DNA of 64,000 nucleotides from Microtetraspora sp. NBRC 13810 (GTDB lineage Bacteria > Actinomycetota > Actinomycetes > Streptosporangiales > Streptosporangiaceae): positions 496,001 through 560,000 of the forward strand of contig NZ_BSRQ01000001.1 of assembly GCF_030268685.1 (NCBI RefSeq), given 5' to 3'. This document shows positions 26,139-35,027 of this stretch, piece by piece. Every line of letters begins with the position of its first letter. Position 1 is the first letter of the stretch. Position numbers and translations under genes: made by a program. Under the pieces are notes generated by a model, which was given only the letters and a program-made list of their open reading frames with translations, had not been told where the DNA came from and did not search any database.

Positions 26139-27563
26139 TCAGGGCAGCACGGTCGAGGGCGAGTCGATCATGGGTGGGACGATCGCCCAGGTGCGGCCGG
26201 GAGCCAGGGGCTGGATCGTGATGAGGAGGCCCTCCGGCGTGTCGCCGTCCATGATCCGCCCGCCGTACACCGGGCCGGAGCCGGGCTGCGGCGTCACCAC
26301 CATGCTGAACGGCCCCTTGACCGCGGGGAGCTTCACCTGCCTGGTCCGGGCGGCCGGGATCTCGACGTCCACCGGCGCGGGGGCGGCGCCCCGCGCGGGG
26401 ACGATCTGCACCCGCGCCCTGGCCGCCCTGCCCGGCGCGGTCAGCACCAGCGCCGAGCCCGCGCCCTTGGCGATCAGGTTGTCGGCGACGACGCTGCCCA
26501 GGTCGATCGGATCGGCGCCCGCGGTGAACGCGATGTCGGGCCGGACGCCGGTCCCGGTGGCGACCACACCGGCCACCACCGGGGTGTCGGAGGTGACCTC
26601 GATCGCCGCGGGCTGCCCGCCGACGCCGGTGGTCAGGTCGAGCTGGGCCACCGAGCCCGCCGGCACGTCCAGGGTCTCCCTGCCCTTCAGCGCGTACGCG
26701 CCGTCCGCGGTCACGGCCCTGATGCGCACGACCGTGTCGGCCTCGCCGGGCGCGGCGACGTAGAGCTCCCGCTTCCCGCCGCCGTCCGGGACGCCGGGCA
26801 CCACGACCCGCTTCGCCGGGGCGGCGGACAGCGGCAGCCAGTCCACCCCGCCCGACCTGCTCATCTCGGCCCGGGCGGCGACGGCGACCCGTCCGCTGCT
26901 GGTGCGCACCTCCACGGCCATGATCAGCGGCGAGGGGGCGAGGTCCTTCAGCCGGATCGCCTGGTGGCCGCCGGGCTCCACCATGAACCCGTGGTCGCCG
27001 ACCACCGGCCCCTCCCCCGCGTAGATGGCCAGCTGCACGTAGGCGGGCGCGTCGTCGGGATTGGCCAGGTAGAGCGTGACGTCGGCGGCGGCCGGGCCCG
27101 GTCCGATCAGCCATGCCTGCGAGGTGGGCTCGGTGCACCGGACGCCGGCCAGGCCGCGCCGGTCGCCGGCGGCGTTCCTGGCCGTCTGGGCGGTCTCCAT
27201 GCCCGCCGCCAGGCTGCCCGTGCCGGTGAGGAGCAGCGGCAGGGAGCGGGCGGCGGCCTTGTGCTGCCACAGGACACCCGGCCGGTCCACCGTGGCCGCG
27301 GGCTTCGCGTCCTTCGCGATCTCCCGCATCGTCGCCGTGCCGGGCGCGGCGCCCGGCCGAGCCGCCGGGACGACCGCGCTGACCGTGCCGCCGGCCGGAT
27401 CGGGGCACACGGTGCGCACCGACTCGACGGCCACCTTGACCGGCGCGGGCGGCGGCGGCTGCGCCGCGACGGGCTGGGTGGCGTAGGCCACGCCGTACAG
27501 CGCGAGGAGCGCGAGCACCACCAGGGCGAGCAGCCCGAACCTGTTCTCGACCAGCGTCTTCAT
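26139..27563 (-). CDS. DUF5719 family membrane-anchored extracytoplasmic protein
   Basis: 474 residues with an N-terminal anchor at about residues 9-30 (LLALVVLALLALYGVAYAT) and a long beta-rich extracytoplasmic part. This part carries repeated patterns such as VTLYLANPDDAPAYVQLAIYAGEGP and RELYVAAPGEADTVVRIRAV. This matches DUF5719, a family found only in actinobacteria, usually directly downstream of a large glycosyltransferase gene, as here. It probably works outside the membrane with that enzyme. Its start lies within a tandem repeat that duplicates the gene junction. The stop abuts the convergent metallopeptidase gene with no spacer. Confidence 0.82.
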   Translation of the reverse strand: MKTLVENRFGLLALVVLALLALYGVAYATQPVAAQPPPPAPVKVAVESVRTVCPDPAGGTVSAVVPAARPGAAPGTATMREIAKDAKPAATVDRPGVLWQHKAAARSLPLLLTGTGSLAAGMETAQTARNAAGDRRGLAGVRCTEPTSQAWLIGPGPAAADVTLYLANPDDAPAYVQLAIYAGEGPVVGDHGFMVEPGGHQAIRLKDLAPSPLIMAVEVRTSSGRVAVAARAEMSRSGGVDWLPLSAAPAKRVVVPGVPDGGGKRELYVAAPGEADTVVRIRAVTADGAYALKGRETLDVPAGSVAQLDLTTGVGGQPAAIEVTSDTPVVAGVVATGTGVRPDIAFTAGADPIDLGSVVADNLIAKGAGSALVLTAPGRAARARVQIVPARGAAPAPVDVEIPAARTRQVKLPAVKGPFSMVVTPQPGSGPVYGGRIMDGDTPEGLLITIQPLAPGRTWAIVPPMIDSPSTVLP

Positions 27564-27680
27564 CTGGTGGCCGCCTCCGCCTCGACCAGCGTCTTCATCT
27601 GGTGGCCGCCTCCGCCTCGACCGGCGTCTTCATCGGGGCCTTCGCCTCGGCCGGCGTCTTCATCGGGTGGCCGCCTTCGC
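27547..27680. repeat. Tandem repeat duplicating the glycosyltransferase-DUF5719 junction
   Basis: About four units start at 27547, 27582, 27617 and 27647 (35, 35, 30 and about 34 bp). The first two are identical. Every unit contains, on the minus strand, an ATG followed by AAGACG, and three of them carry the ATGA stop-start overlap. The array spans the 3' end of the glycosyltransferase and the 5' end of DUF5719. Confidence 0.8.
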
Positions 27681-30600
27681 GCGGCGGCCGCGCCTGCCCG
27701 CCGGGGCCGCGCGGTCGGGCTGGGCGGGCTGGGCGGGCTGTTCCGCGGGCTCGGCCGGGTCGGCGTAGTCGGGCGCCCCGTCGTCGTCGCGGGAGCCCGG
27801 CGAGGCGAGCACCAGGATCACGACCAGCAGCGCGGCCTGCGCCCACAGCCACACCGTGTGCCAGGTGTCCCGGAAGGCGATCCGCACGCCGGTCGCCTCC
27901 GCGCCCAGGGTGAAGCCCTGCGCCCAGCCGTCCACGGTCTTCGCCGTGAGGGACTCGTCCTCCGCGGTGGCCGTCCAGCCGCCCGCGGGTTCGGCGAGCA
28001 CCAGCGTCCTGCCCGCCGCGCCCGCGGGCACGTTCACCGTCAGGCCGCCGTCCGCGTCCCGCCTCGCGGCCAACGGGGTGCGGGCGCCGCCCGGGCCCGC
28101 GATCCAGGTGCGGCCGAGCGGCCGGGTGAGCCGCCACACGCCCGCGGACCTCGACAGGCTCAGCCTGGCCAGGCCGGGCTGGGAGTCCAGCGCGTGGCCG
28201 ACCTCGGGGTCGATGGGGGCGGCCAGCACCACGAACCGCACGCCGTACGTGGCGAGGACGTCGGTGTCGTCGCCGCCGCGCCCCGAGGCGAGCCCGGAGG
28301 CGGCGACGGCGAGCCGGTCGCGGGCCGGCGCCCCGGCGGGCAGGTCGCTCTCCCCGATCAGCGGGGTACGGCCGCGCAGCACGGTGTAGGTGAGGCCACC
28401 TGCGGGGCTGGAGCGCATCACCAGCGTGCTCTCGCCCTGCCGTGAGCCCGCGGCGGCCAGGATGGGCATCGCGTCCGGCAGATCGGCTCTGAGCGGCCCG
28501 CCGGCGCCGGCCAGGACCCACTGGCCCGCGGCGAGCAGCGGCGCGCTGAAGGCGACCGCGGCGATGAGCAGGGCGCCGATCCTGCGTACCCCGCCCGCCG
28601 CGCGGAACTCCGCCAGCCGGTCGGCGGTCAGCGCCGCCACGACCAGCATCCCGGTGGCCGCGAACGCCAGCGGCACGCCGGGCCAGCCGGGCGCCTGCGG
28701 GCTGCCCGCCATCGAGGTCACCGGGATCCTGCTCACCAGGATCGCGACCAGCACCCCGAAGACGGTGACGCCCCAGCCGACCGCCACCGGGATCCGCCTG
28801 CGCCGCATCAGCAGGGCGGCCAGCGCGACCGCGAGCAGGCCGGACACCGTCCACAACGGCGGCACGCCGGGGCCGCCGGGGCTCAGCGTCAGCAGGTCGG
28901 CGGCGGGCAGCCGGGGATCGACCAGCGCGGGCTGGTGCAGGCCCGCCTCCAGCAGAAGCCGGCCCGGATGCCGGGCGATCTGCGCGAACCACGGGAAGAG
29001 CAGCAGGACCGGCACGCCGAGCGCGATGCCCACCGAGACGCCGACGCCGCGCCTGGCCGAGCCGAACGCGGTCGCGCCGAGCACGCCGATGACGGCGGTG
29101 AGCAGGTAGACCAGCGGGACGAAGGCGGTGCCGACCGCGAGGAGCAGGCCGAGCCCCCAGGCGGCGCGCCGGGCCCGGCGGCCCTCCCCGGCGAGGAGCA
29201 CGGTGGCCAGCGAGGCGTAGACGGGCAGCAGCGCGAGGACCACGGCGGTGCCGAGCCGCCCGGCCGCGATCGCCCCGGTGGCGACGGGCAGCAGCGCGTA
29301 CGTCGCGGCCAGCCAGACCCGCGCGCCCGCCCTGGGGATCATGGACCGGGTGGCCAGATAGGCCGAGACGCCGGCCAGCGGGACGCTGCCGAGCAGCAGC
29401 ACCGTCACGGCCAGCCAGGTCTTGCCCAGGAAGAGCGTGGAGACGGCGGCGACCACCGCGACGTACGGCGGCGCCCAGGCGTCGGTGCCGACCCCGGTGG
29501 CGTGGAAGGCGTCGAGGTAGAAGCGCCACAGGTCCGACGCGCCGCCGGCGACCGGCACCAGCGCGCCGCCGCCGAGCAGGGTGCCGCCGAGCAGCGACCG
29601 CTCGGCGGCGACGGTGATCGCGAGCAGCGCGAGGAAGAGCAGGACGCCGGGGTTGCCGAAGACGCGCTGCAGCACGCCGGCGTCGGCGAGCAGTTCCTCG
29701 CCGTCGTCCTGGGAGGGTTCGGCGGAGGCGGCGTGGTGCCGTCCGGCCGACTCGACCGGCCCCGCCCCCGACAGGTAGCCCTGCACCATGTCTGCGAGCC
29801 GCCTGTAGGCCGCGCCCGGCGGCGTCATCAGCCGTTTGACCTGCGGGTAGTTCTTCTTCCTGCCCTTGGCGCGCTTTCTGCGGGCCGTGATCACCCGGCC
29901 GGGGTGGGCGAGGATCGAGCCGAGCGCGCTGAACTCGTCGAGCGCGTTGGCGGGCTGCTTGGCCAGGATGAAGAGCACCGTGCGGAACAGCGAGCCGAAG
30001 ACGTTGCGCAGCAGCGCCCACAGCATCGGCAGGAACGGCAGGTTGGCCATGATCACGAACATCGCGTTGCGCCGGTCCAGCCGGCGCGGGTGGTGCACGC
30101 TCGCGGTGACGCGGCGGCGGCGCCTGGTGGCGGCCTCGGCGTGCCAGGCGACGGCGTAGGTCACGTTCAGCACCCGGTGGCCGGCGTTGCGCACCCGCCA
30201 GCACAGGTCCAGGTCGTCGCGGAACACCGCGAGCGCCGGGTCCAGCCCGCCGACCTCGTCCCACACGTCGCGCCGGATCAGCATCCCGGCCGTGGACACC
30301 GACAGCACGTCGCGCACGCCGTCGTACTGCCCCTGGTCGTACTCCCTGGCCTCCAGGCCGGTGTCCCTGCGCCCGGTGCGGTCGACGGTGACGCCGACCT
30401 CCAGCAGCAGCCGCCGGTCCAGCCAGTCGCGCAGCTTGGGGCCGAGCACCGCGGCCTTGGGGTCCTGGTCGGCCGCCCACAGCAGCGCCTCCAGGGCGCG
30501 CTCGTCGGGCGCGCAGTCGTCGTGCAGCAGCCAGATCCACTCGGCGCCGCCGCCCGCGGGCAGCCGGGCGAGCACCTCGGCCACCGCCTCGCCGAACCCG

Positions 30601-30821
30601 GTCGAGCGCGGCAGCGCCAGCACGTTGCCCTGGCCGAGCGCCCCGGCGAAGATCTGCCCGCTGCCGTCGCGGCTGCCGTTGTCCACGCCCACCAGCCGGT
30701 CCACCCGCCGGGTCTGGCGCGTCACCGCGGTGAGGGTGTCGCCGAGCCAGCGGGCGCCGTCATGGGCGACGACGATCGCGGTGACCACGCGGTGGGAGGG
30801 AGGGGCGCTGGTGCTGGACAT
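27660..30821 (-). CDS. Large family-2 glycosyltransferase with multi-pass membrane domain
   Basis: 1053 residues. An N-terminal GT2 domain covers about residues 10-235 (VVTAIVVAHDGARWLGDTL, VDNGSRDGSG, WIWLLHDDCAPDE with the DD metal site, FRDDLDLCWRVRNAGHRV). A membrane region of more than ten segments and an extracellular C-terminal domain follow. This is the layout of actinobacterial GlfT1/Rv3779-like envelope transferases, which extend or polymerise cell-wall glycans. The ATG is at 30821. Downstream is DUF5719, its usual companion. The basic tail GRRGRRAKAATR ends in the junction repeat. Confidence 0.88.
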   Translation of the reverse strand: MSSTSAPPSHRVVTAIVVAHDGARWLGDTLTAVTRQTRRVDRLVGVDNGSRDGSGQIFAGALGQGNVLALPRSTGFGEAVAEVLARLPAGGGAEWIWLLHDDCAPDERALEALLWAADQDPKAAVLGPKLRDWLDRRLLLEVGVTVDRTGRRDTGLEAREYDQGQYDGVRDVLSVSTAGMLIRRDVWDEVGGLDPALAVFRDDLDLCWRVRNAGHRVLNVTYAVAWHAEAATRRRRRVTASVHHPRRLDRRNAMFVIMANLPFLPMLWALLRNVFGSLFRTVLFILAKQPANALDEFSALGSILAHPGRVITARRKRAKGRKKNYPQVKRLMTPPGAAYRRLADMVQGYLSGAGPVESAGRHHAASAEPSQDDGEELLADAGVLQRVFGNPGVLLFLALLAITVAAERSLLGGTLLGGGALVPVAGGASDLWRFYLDAFHATGVGTDAWAPPYVAVVAAVSTLFLGKTWLAVTVLLLGSVPLAGVSAYLATRSMIPRAGARVWLAATYALLPVATGAIAAGRLGTAVVLALLPVYASLATVLLAGEGRRARRAAWGLGLLLAVGTAFVPLVYLLTAVIGVLGATAFGSARRGVGVSVGIALGVPVLLLFPWFAQIARHPGRLLLEAGLHQPALVDPRLPAADLLTLSPGGPGVPPLWTVSGLLAVALAALLMRRRRIPVAVGWGVTVFGVLVAILVSRIPVTSMAGSPQAPGWPGVPLAFAATGMLVVAALTADRLAEFRAAGGVRRIGALLIAAVAFSAPLLAAGQWVLAGAGGPLRADLPDAMPILAAAGSRQGESTLVMRSSPAGGLTYTVLRGRTPLIGESDLPAGAPARDRLAVAASGLASGRGGDDTDVLATYGVRFVVLAAPIDPEVGHALDSQPGLARLSLSRSAGVWRLTRPLGRTWIAGPGGARTPLAARRDADGGLTVNVPAGAAGRTLVLAEPAGGWTATAEDESLTAKTVDGWAQGFTLGAEATGVRIAFRDTWHTVWLWAQAALLVVILVLASPGSRDDDGAPDYADPAEPAEQPAQPAQPDRAAPAGRRGRRAKAATR

Positions 30822-30939
30822 CTGTCCCGGGGGTCGGGGGTCGGGTACGGCCGGCGGGGTGACTCGGCGTCCGACAAAGATACGGCACCGCGGTTGCGGC
30901 CGGACATCGGTGTACCGAAGCCGCTATTCAGGCATCCGG

Positions 30940-30953
30940 TAAGTGATCACTTA
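30940..30953. promoter_or_regulatory. Perfect 14-bp palindrome upstream of the large glycosyltransferase
   Basis: TAAGTGATCACTTA lies in an A+T-richer island about 120 bp upstream of the glycosyltransferase start. It is a likely transcription-factor site. The factor is not identifiable from the sequence. Confidence 0.45.
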
Positions 30954-30985
30954 GCCGGGCCCGCCGCCCGGCGGCTCGGGGAAGA

Positions 30986-31020
30986 ACGAAGGGGCCGCGC
31001 TGGTCGCGCGACCCCTTCGT
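30986..31020 (-). terminator. Terminator hairpin downstream of whiB
   Basis: A 9-bp stem (ACGAAGGGG / CCCCTTCGT) encloses an inner GCGC pairing. It lies 64 nt past the whiB stop. A second hairpin at 31033-31058 (AGGCGCC / GGCGCCT with an inner GGC-TTAT-GCC) is nearer the gene. Confidence 0.65.
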
Positions 31021-31083
31021 ACATATCGTCGCAGGCGCCCGGCTTATGCCTGGCGCCTTGGATCTTCACCTTCTTGGTGTGCC

Positions 31084-31341
31084 CTAGCCGGCCTCACGCT
31101 TGATCCGGCGACGCTCGCGCTCGGACAGACCACCCCAGATACCGAACCGTTCATCGTGCTCTAGTGCGTATTCCAGACATTCGGCCCGCACTTCGCACGA
31201 ACGGCACACCTTCTTGGCCTCCCGAGTCGATCCTCCCTTTTCCGGGAAGAACGCCTCCGGGTCGGTCTGCGCGCACAAGGCGCGCTCCTGCCAGCCAAGT
31301 TCTTCAGCGCTGAGCGCCTGTGCATCGACCAGGTCGGCCAC
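31084..31341 (-). CDS. whiB: WhiB developmental regulator (WhiB/WhmD, iron-sulfur protein)
   Basis: 85 residues from GTG 31341, preceded by GGGAGG at ideal spacing. The four Fe-S cluster cysteines are C23, C46, C49 and C55, the G(I/V)WGG turn lies at 67-71 (FGIWGGLSERERRRIKREAG), and a basic DNA-binding tail follows. The sequence ALCAQTDPEAFFPEKGGSTREAKKVC is almost the Streptomyces WhiB/mycobacterial WhiB2 consensus. WhiB works with WhiA to control sporulation septation and is essential for division in mycobacteria. As in M. tuberculosis it lies next to fbiA/fbiB, here with one extra gene between. Confidence 0.95.
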   Translation of the reverse strand: MADLVDAQALSAEELGWQERALCAQTDPEAFFPEKGGSTREAKKVCRSCEVRAECLEYALEHDERFGIWGGLSERERRRIKREAG

Positions 31342-31675
31342 TGCACACCTCCCTGCCGCCCGCCCGCTATGGAGCCCCCCATGGACGCCCTCCTGTATAC
31401 CCACCCTCGCGGAAGGCGTAACAACACGTCTGTAATTACACGCACGTGCCGGGTGTGACGTCAAGCGGCATGCCGGTATCCCGGGGAAAGACCCGCTCGC
31501 CCCGGTTCTCAACCGCGTGCTCGTCCGCTCGGGCGCCACGGTGAAAGCCCACCCGCCCGTTTCGCGGGGGGACACGATCACCGGCCCTGGAGCCATCGGA
31601 GATCGGCAACGTATCAGGACATGTTCCGACCGTGACCCGGGCCCACCTTCTCTCTGTCCACTTATTGCCCGGTCA
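31342..31675 (-). promoter_or_regulatory. whiB upstream region with candidate promoters
   Basis: 334 bp without a gene. On the minus strand a TTGACG (31464-31459) is followed 18 bp later by TGTAAT (31440-31435), a good sigma-70 type pair that overlaps the palindrome TGTAATTACA (31431-31440). A second possible -10, TATACA (31399-31394), lies closer to the gene, with a TTGTTA 19 bp before it. Streptomyces whiB is reported to have two promoters, which would fit. Confidence 0.5.
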
Positions 31676-33898
31676 TTACCTACGCGGATCGCCCGGCGTG
31701 TATATGGCGGTCGGGTCGATGGGCTCGTCGCCCTGGTGCGACCGTGGCTGCGCGGAGGGCTGCGCCTGGGGAGTCTGGCTGTGCCCCATCAGCGCGTCTC
31801 CCCCCTGGTAGGCCTTGGGGTCGAAGCGCATGGTCGACTCGCCCGTGGGCTCCTCCCAGCCGCCCGGCTGCCCGGCGTACGACCCGGAGTATGAGGCCGG
31901 CGGCGTCTGCGGGTGGCCGAACGGGTCGTCGTACGGCTGCGCCGTCTCCGACCCGAAACCGCCCACCTGGGGCTGGGTGCCCGCCTGCGACTGCTGGTAG
32001 CTCTCGGCCTGCTGGTACGCCTGCGCGAGCTGCTGGCCGCGCGGGTCGAAGGGCACGGGGTCCTCGTAACGCGGCTGCTCGGCCTGCTGGCCGTAGTCGT
32101 AGCCGGAGTGCTGGGCCGCTCCCTGGGCGTCCTGCCGCGCGTACCCGCCCTGGGCGGCGTCCTGGCCGAACCCGCCCTGCTGGCCGAACCCGCCCTGCGC
32201 GTCCTGGCCGAACCCGTTCTGCGCGTAGGAGTCGTAGGGCTGGTTCTGGTTCTGCTGGGCGTAGGGGGCGTCCTGGCGGGCGAAGCCCTCGTTGCCGTAG
32301 GGGCCGGCCTCCGCGGCGCCGTAGGAGGCGGGCCGCTGTTCCTGCTGGTAGGACTGCCCGCCGAACGCGCCCGCACCGTTCTCCGGCCCGGCGGGTGCCG
32401 CCTGGCGGTGGTCGCCGAAGGCGCCCTGACCGTGCTGCTGCTCGGCGGAGTAGGGCGCCTGCGCGCCGTAGTCGGAGGTCTGGGCGTGCTGCTGCGTGCC
32501 GTAGTCGGGAGCCTGGGGCTGCTGCCCGCCGTACTCCGCGGACTGGAACTGCCCGCCGAACGCGTAACCCTCGGTCGGCTGGGCGAAGTCCGGGGCGGGC
32601 GGCGGGAAACCACCGGCCGCGGGGGCCTGCTGACCGTAGTCCGGTGCGCTCTGCGGGTACTCGGCCGCGGCGGGCTGCGCGTAGTGCCTGCCGAAGGACT
32701 CCTGGGCGGGGGGCGCGGTCTCGGCGGCGGGGGGCGGCGGCAGGGCCGGGAGGGTGACCGGCGCCGGCGCGTACGACTGCTGGGGCTGGGGCTGAGACTG
32801 GGACTGGGGCTGGGGCTGCTGAGCGGCGGCGTGCTGGGGGGCGGGCTGCTGCTGGCCCAGCGGGGACTGCGGAGACTGCGCCTGGGGATGCTGGACCTGC
32901 TGGGTGGCGTACTGCTGGCCCGGCTGGAAGGACTGCTGGGCCTCCTGGAACGGCTGGTGCGTCTCCTGCTGGAACGCCTGCGGGGCGTCCTGCTGGAAGT
33001 GCGGCTGCGCCTCCTGCTGGAACGGCTGCGCCTGCTCCTGCTGGAAGGGCTGGCCGGGTTCCTGCTGGAAGGGGGACTGGGGGGTGGGTTGTCCCTGCTG
33101 GTCGTAGGAGGGCTGCTGCGGCGTGCCGTACTGCGAGGGCTGCCCGAACTGCTGACCGGGGGCGCCGAACTGCCCCTGCTGCCCCTGCGCCTGGGCCGCC
33201 ACCTGCACGGGGGGCTGGCCGGAGTCCTGCGTGGGGACCTGGCCGGGCCTCTGGGCGGCGGCGTGACCGGGAACCTGACCCGGGACCTGACCCGGGGCCT
33301 GACCTGGAGCCTGACCTGGGGCCTGGTTGGGGATCTGACCGGGGGCGGGCTGCTGTGCCGGGGGCGGGGCCATGGGGCTCTGGCCGTACTGGCCCTGCTG
33401 GCCTGGGTTGAAGCCGAAGCCGAAGTCGTGGGCGGGCTCCTCCTTGGCGGGCAGCGCCTGCGGCAGCAGGTAGAGCAGCGCGACGGCGGTGAGCGCGAGC
33501 CCGGCCACGCCGCCGAGCAGGAACTCCAGCCCGGACCGGAAGGCGAGGTCGCCGGAGAACAGGCCGCCGAAGAGCGCGATCACGCCGAAGAGCGCGGCGA
33601 CGGCGAGCGCGCCGAAGGATCCCAGCGTGATCTGCTTCGCCTTGGGCGTCGGCTCGCCGAGCTTGGTGCAGAGCAGGACCGCGCCGACGAGGAGGGCGGT
33701 GCTCACCGGGGAGACGAGCGAGTCGAATCCGCTGAGTGCGCCGAGCGCGCGGCCCCCGAAGCCGACCACCGCGCCGCCGAACGGCGAGGACTCACCGATC
33801 AGCAGCCGCTCGACGGCCACCAATATGCCGATCGCAGCCACCGCGAACATGATCCACGCGGCCGGTTCTCGCAGCCGAGCCGCATCGACTCTGATCAC
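31676..33898 (-). CDS. Membrane protein with very long Gln/Pro/Ala/Tyr-rich tail (DUF5336-like)
   Basis: 740 residues from GTG 33898, with GGGGGG 5 nt before it. Residues about 10-150 form four membrane segments ([70 protein letters not shown]), resembling DUF5336 of the mycobacterial 34-kDa antigen family. The remaining 580 residues are low complexity: GQAPGQ repeats, PFQQE repeats, then YGQQA/GGFGQ-type segments. Such tails are disordered and could bind wall polymers or phase-separate. The gene lies between fbiA and whiB and is transcribed toward whiB. Function unknown. Confidence 0.75.
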   Translation of the reverse strand: MIRVDAARLREPAAWIMFAVAAIGILVAVERLLIGESSPFGGAVVGFGGRALGALSGFDSLVSPVSTALLVGAVLLCTKLGEPTPKAKQITLGSFGALAVAALFGVIALFGGLFSGDLAFRSGLEFLLGGVAGLALTAVALLYLLPQALPAKEEPAHDFGFGFNPGQQGQYGQSPMAPPPAQQPAPGQIPNQAPGQAPGQAPGQVPGQVPGHAAAQRPGQVPTQDSGQPPVQVAAQAQGQQGQFGAPGQQFGQPSQYGTPQQPSYDQQGQPTPQSPFQQEPGQPFQQEQAQPFQQEAQPHFQQDAPQAFQQETHQPFQEAQQSFQPGQQYATQQVQHPQAQSPQSPLGQQQPAPQHAAAQQPQPQSQSQPQPQQSYAPAPVTLPALPPPPAAETAPPAQESFGRHYAQPAAAEYPQSAPDYGQQAPAAGGFPPPAPDFAQPTEGYAFGGQFQSAEYGGQQPQAPDYGTQQHAQTSDYGAQAPYSAEQQHGQGAFGDHRQAAPAGPENGAGAFGGQSYQQEQRPASYGAAEAGPYGNEGFARQDAPYAQQNQNQPYDSYAQNGFGQDAQGGFGQQGGFGQDAAQGGYARQDAQGAAQHSGYDYGQQAEQPRYEDPVPFDPRGQQLAQAYQQAESYQQSQAGTQPQVGGFGSETAQPYDDPFGHPQTPPASYSGSYAGQPGGWEEPTGESTMRFDPKAYQGGDALMGHSQTPQAQPSAQPRSHQGDEPIDPTAIYTPGDPRR

Positions 33899-34091
33899 AA
33901 CTGCCCCCCAAGAGGTCCAAATGGCACCCGGGAAGTTTTGCACATGGTCGACTTTGGTGTCGGTCGTCCCAACAACCTCATCACCCCCGTAAGTGCTCAA
34001 TCGCACGCTTTTTCCCGATTTTTTCGGCTTCTCCGGGTGGCAACTCGGACCCCGCGACGCTCTGTCACCGGCCAGTGGAAGACTGGGACGC
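33899..34091. promoter_or_regulatory. Divergent promoter region of fbiA and the Gln-rich membrane gene
   Basis: 193 bp between divergent genes, with a T-rich low-GC stretch at 34005-34035 (TTTTTCCCGATTTTTTCGG). Both promoters should lie here. I cannot assign exact boxes. Confidence 0.45.
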
Positions 34092-35027
34092 ATGCGCATT
34101 GTCTCCCTTGCCGGCGGTATCGGCGGCGCGCGTTTCCTCCGTGGCCTGAAGTCCGCGGCCCCCGACGCGAAGATCACCGTCATCGGCAACACCGGCGACG
34201 ACATCACCCTTTTCGGCCTCCGGGTCTCCCCCGACCTCGACACCGTGATGTACACCCTCGGCGGCGGCATCGACGAGGAGCAGGGCTGGGGCCGGGCCAA
34301 GGAGTCGCACGTCGTCAAGGAGGAGCTGGCCGCCTACGGCATGCAGCCGCAGTGGTTCGGGCTCGGCGACCGCGACTTCGCCACCCACATCGTCCGCACC
34401 CAGATGCTCGGCGCCGGTTTCCCCCTCTCCCAGGTCACCGAGGCGCTGTGCACGCGCTGGCAGCCCGGTGTCCGGCTCATCCCGATGAGCGACGACCGCA
34501 CCGAGACCCACGTCGTCGTCTCCGACTCCCAGGGCAGGCGGGCGATCCACTTCCAGGAGTGGTGGGTCCGGCTGCGCGCCTCGCTGCCCGCCGAGGAGAT
34601 CGTGCTGGTCGGCGCCGACGACGCGCGGCCCGCGCCGGGCGTGGTCGAGGCGATCCAGGAGGCCGACGTCGTCATCCTGCCGCCGTCCAACCCCGTGGTG
34701 AGCATCGGCACGATCCTCCAGGTCAAGGGCATCCGCGAGGCGCTGACGGCCAAGACGGTCGTCGGCGTCTCCCCGATCATCGGCGGCGCGCCGGTCCGCG
34801 GCATGGCCGACGCCTGCCTGACCGCGATCGGCGTGGAGACCTCCGCCCAGGCCGTGCTGGAGCACTACGGGGCCGACCTGATCGACGGCTGGCTGGTCGC
34901 CGAGGAGGACGCGGGCGTGGCGCTCGACGGCGTCCGGGTGGTCGCGAGGCCGCTGCTCATGAGCGACCCCGAGGCCACCGCCGCCATCGCCCGTGCCGCC
35001 CTCGACCTGGCCGGTGAGCTCACGTGA
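34092..35027 (+). CDS. fbiA: 2-phospho-L-lactate transferase (FbiA/CofD)
   Basis: 311 residues from ATG 34092 ([19 protein letters not shown]); the open frame continues upstream but this is the family start. Landmarks are [49 protein letters not shown] and [15 protein letters not shown]. FbiA joins the lactyl-type or phosphoenolpyruvyl-derived moiety to the deazaflavin Fo, giving (dehydro-)F420-0, the penultimate core step of coenzyme F420 synthesis. Its stop overlaps the fbiB start (GTGA), so the two are coupled. Confidence 0.96.
   Translation: MRIVSLAGGIGGARFLRGLKSAAPDAKITVIGNTGDDITLFGLRVSPDLDTVMYTLGGGIDEEQGWGRAKESHVVKEELAAYGMQPQWFGLGDRDFATHIVRTQMLGAGFPLSQVTEALCTRWQPGVRLIPMSDDRTETHVVVSDSQGRRAIHFQEWWVRLRASLPAEEIVLVGADDARPAPGVVEAIQEADVVILPPSNPVVSIGTILQVKGIREALTAKTVVGVSPIIGGAPVRGMADACLTAIGVETSAQAVLEHYGADLIDGWLVAEEDAGVALDGVRVVARPLLMSDPEATAAIARAALDLAGELT

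Noticed and set aside
27595-30540. 981-codon minus-strand ORF parallel to the large glycosyltransferase
   Set aside because: Out-of-frame shadow with Arg/Ala-rich composition; the real frame has full GT2 motifs.
31913-35017. 1034-codon plus-strand ORF
   Set aside because: Leucine/Gly-rich antisense of the Gln-rich membrane gene, then out-of-frame fbiA.
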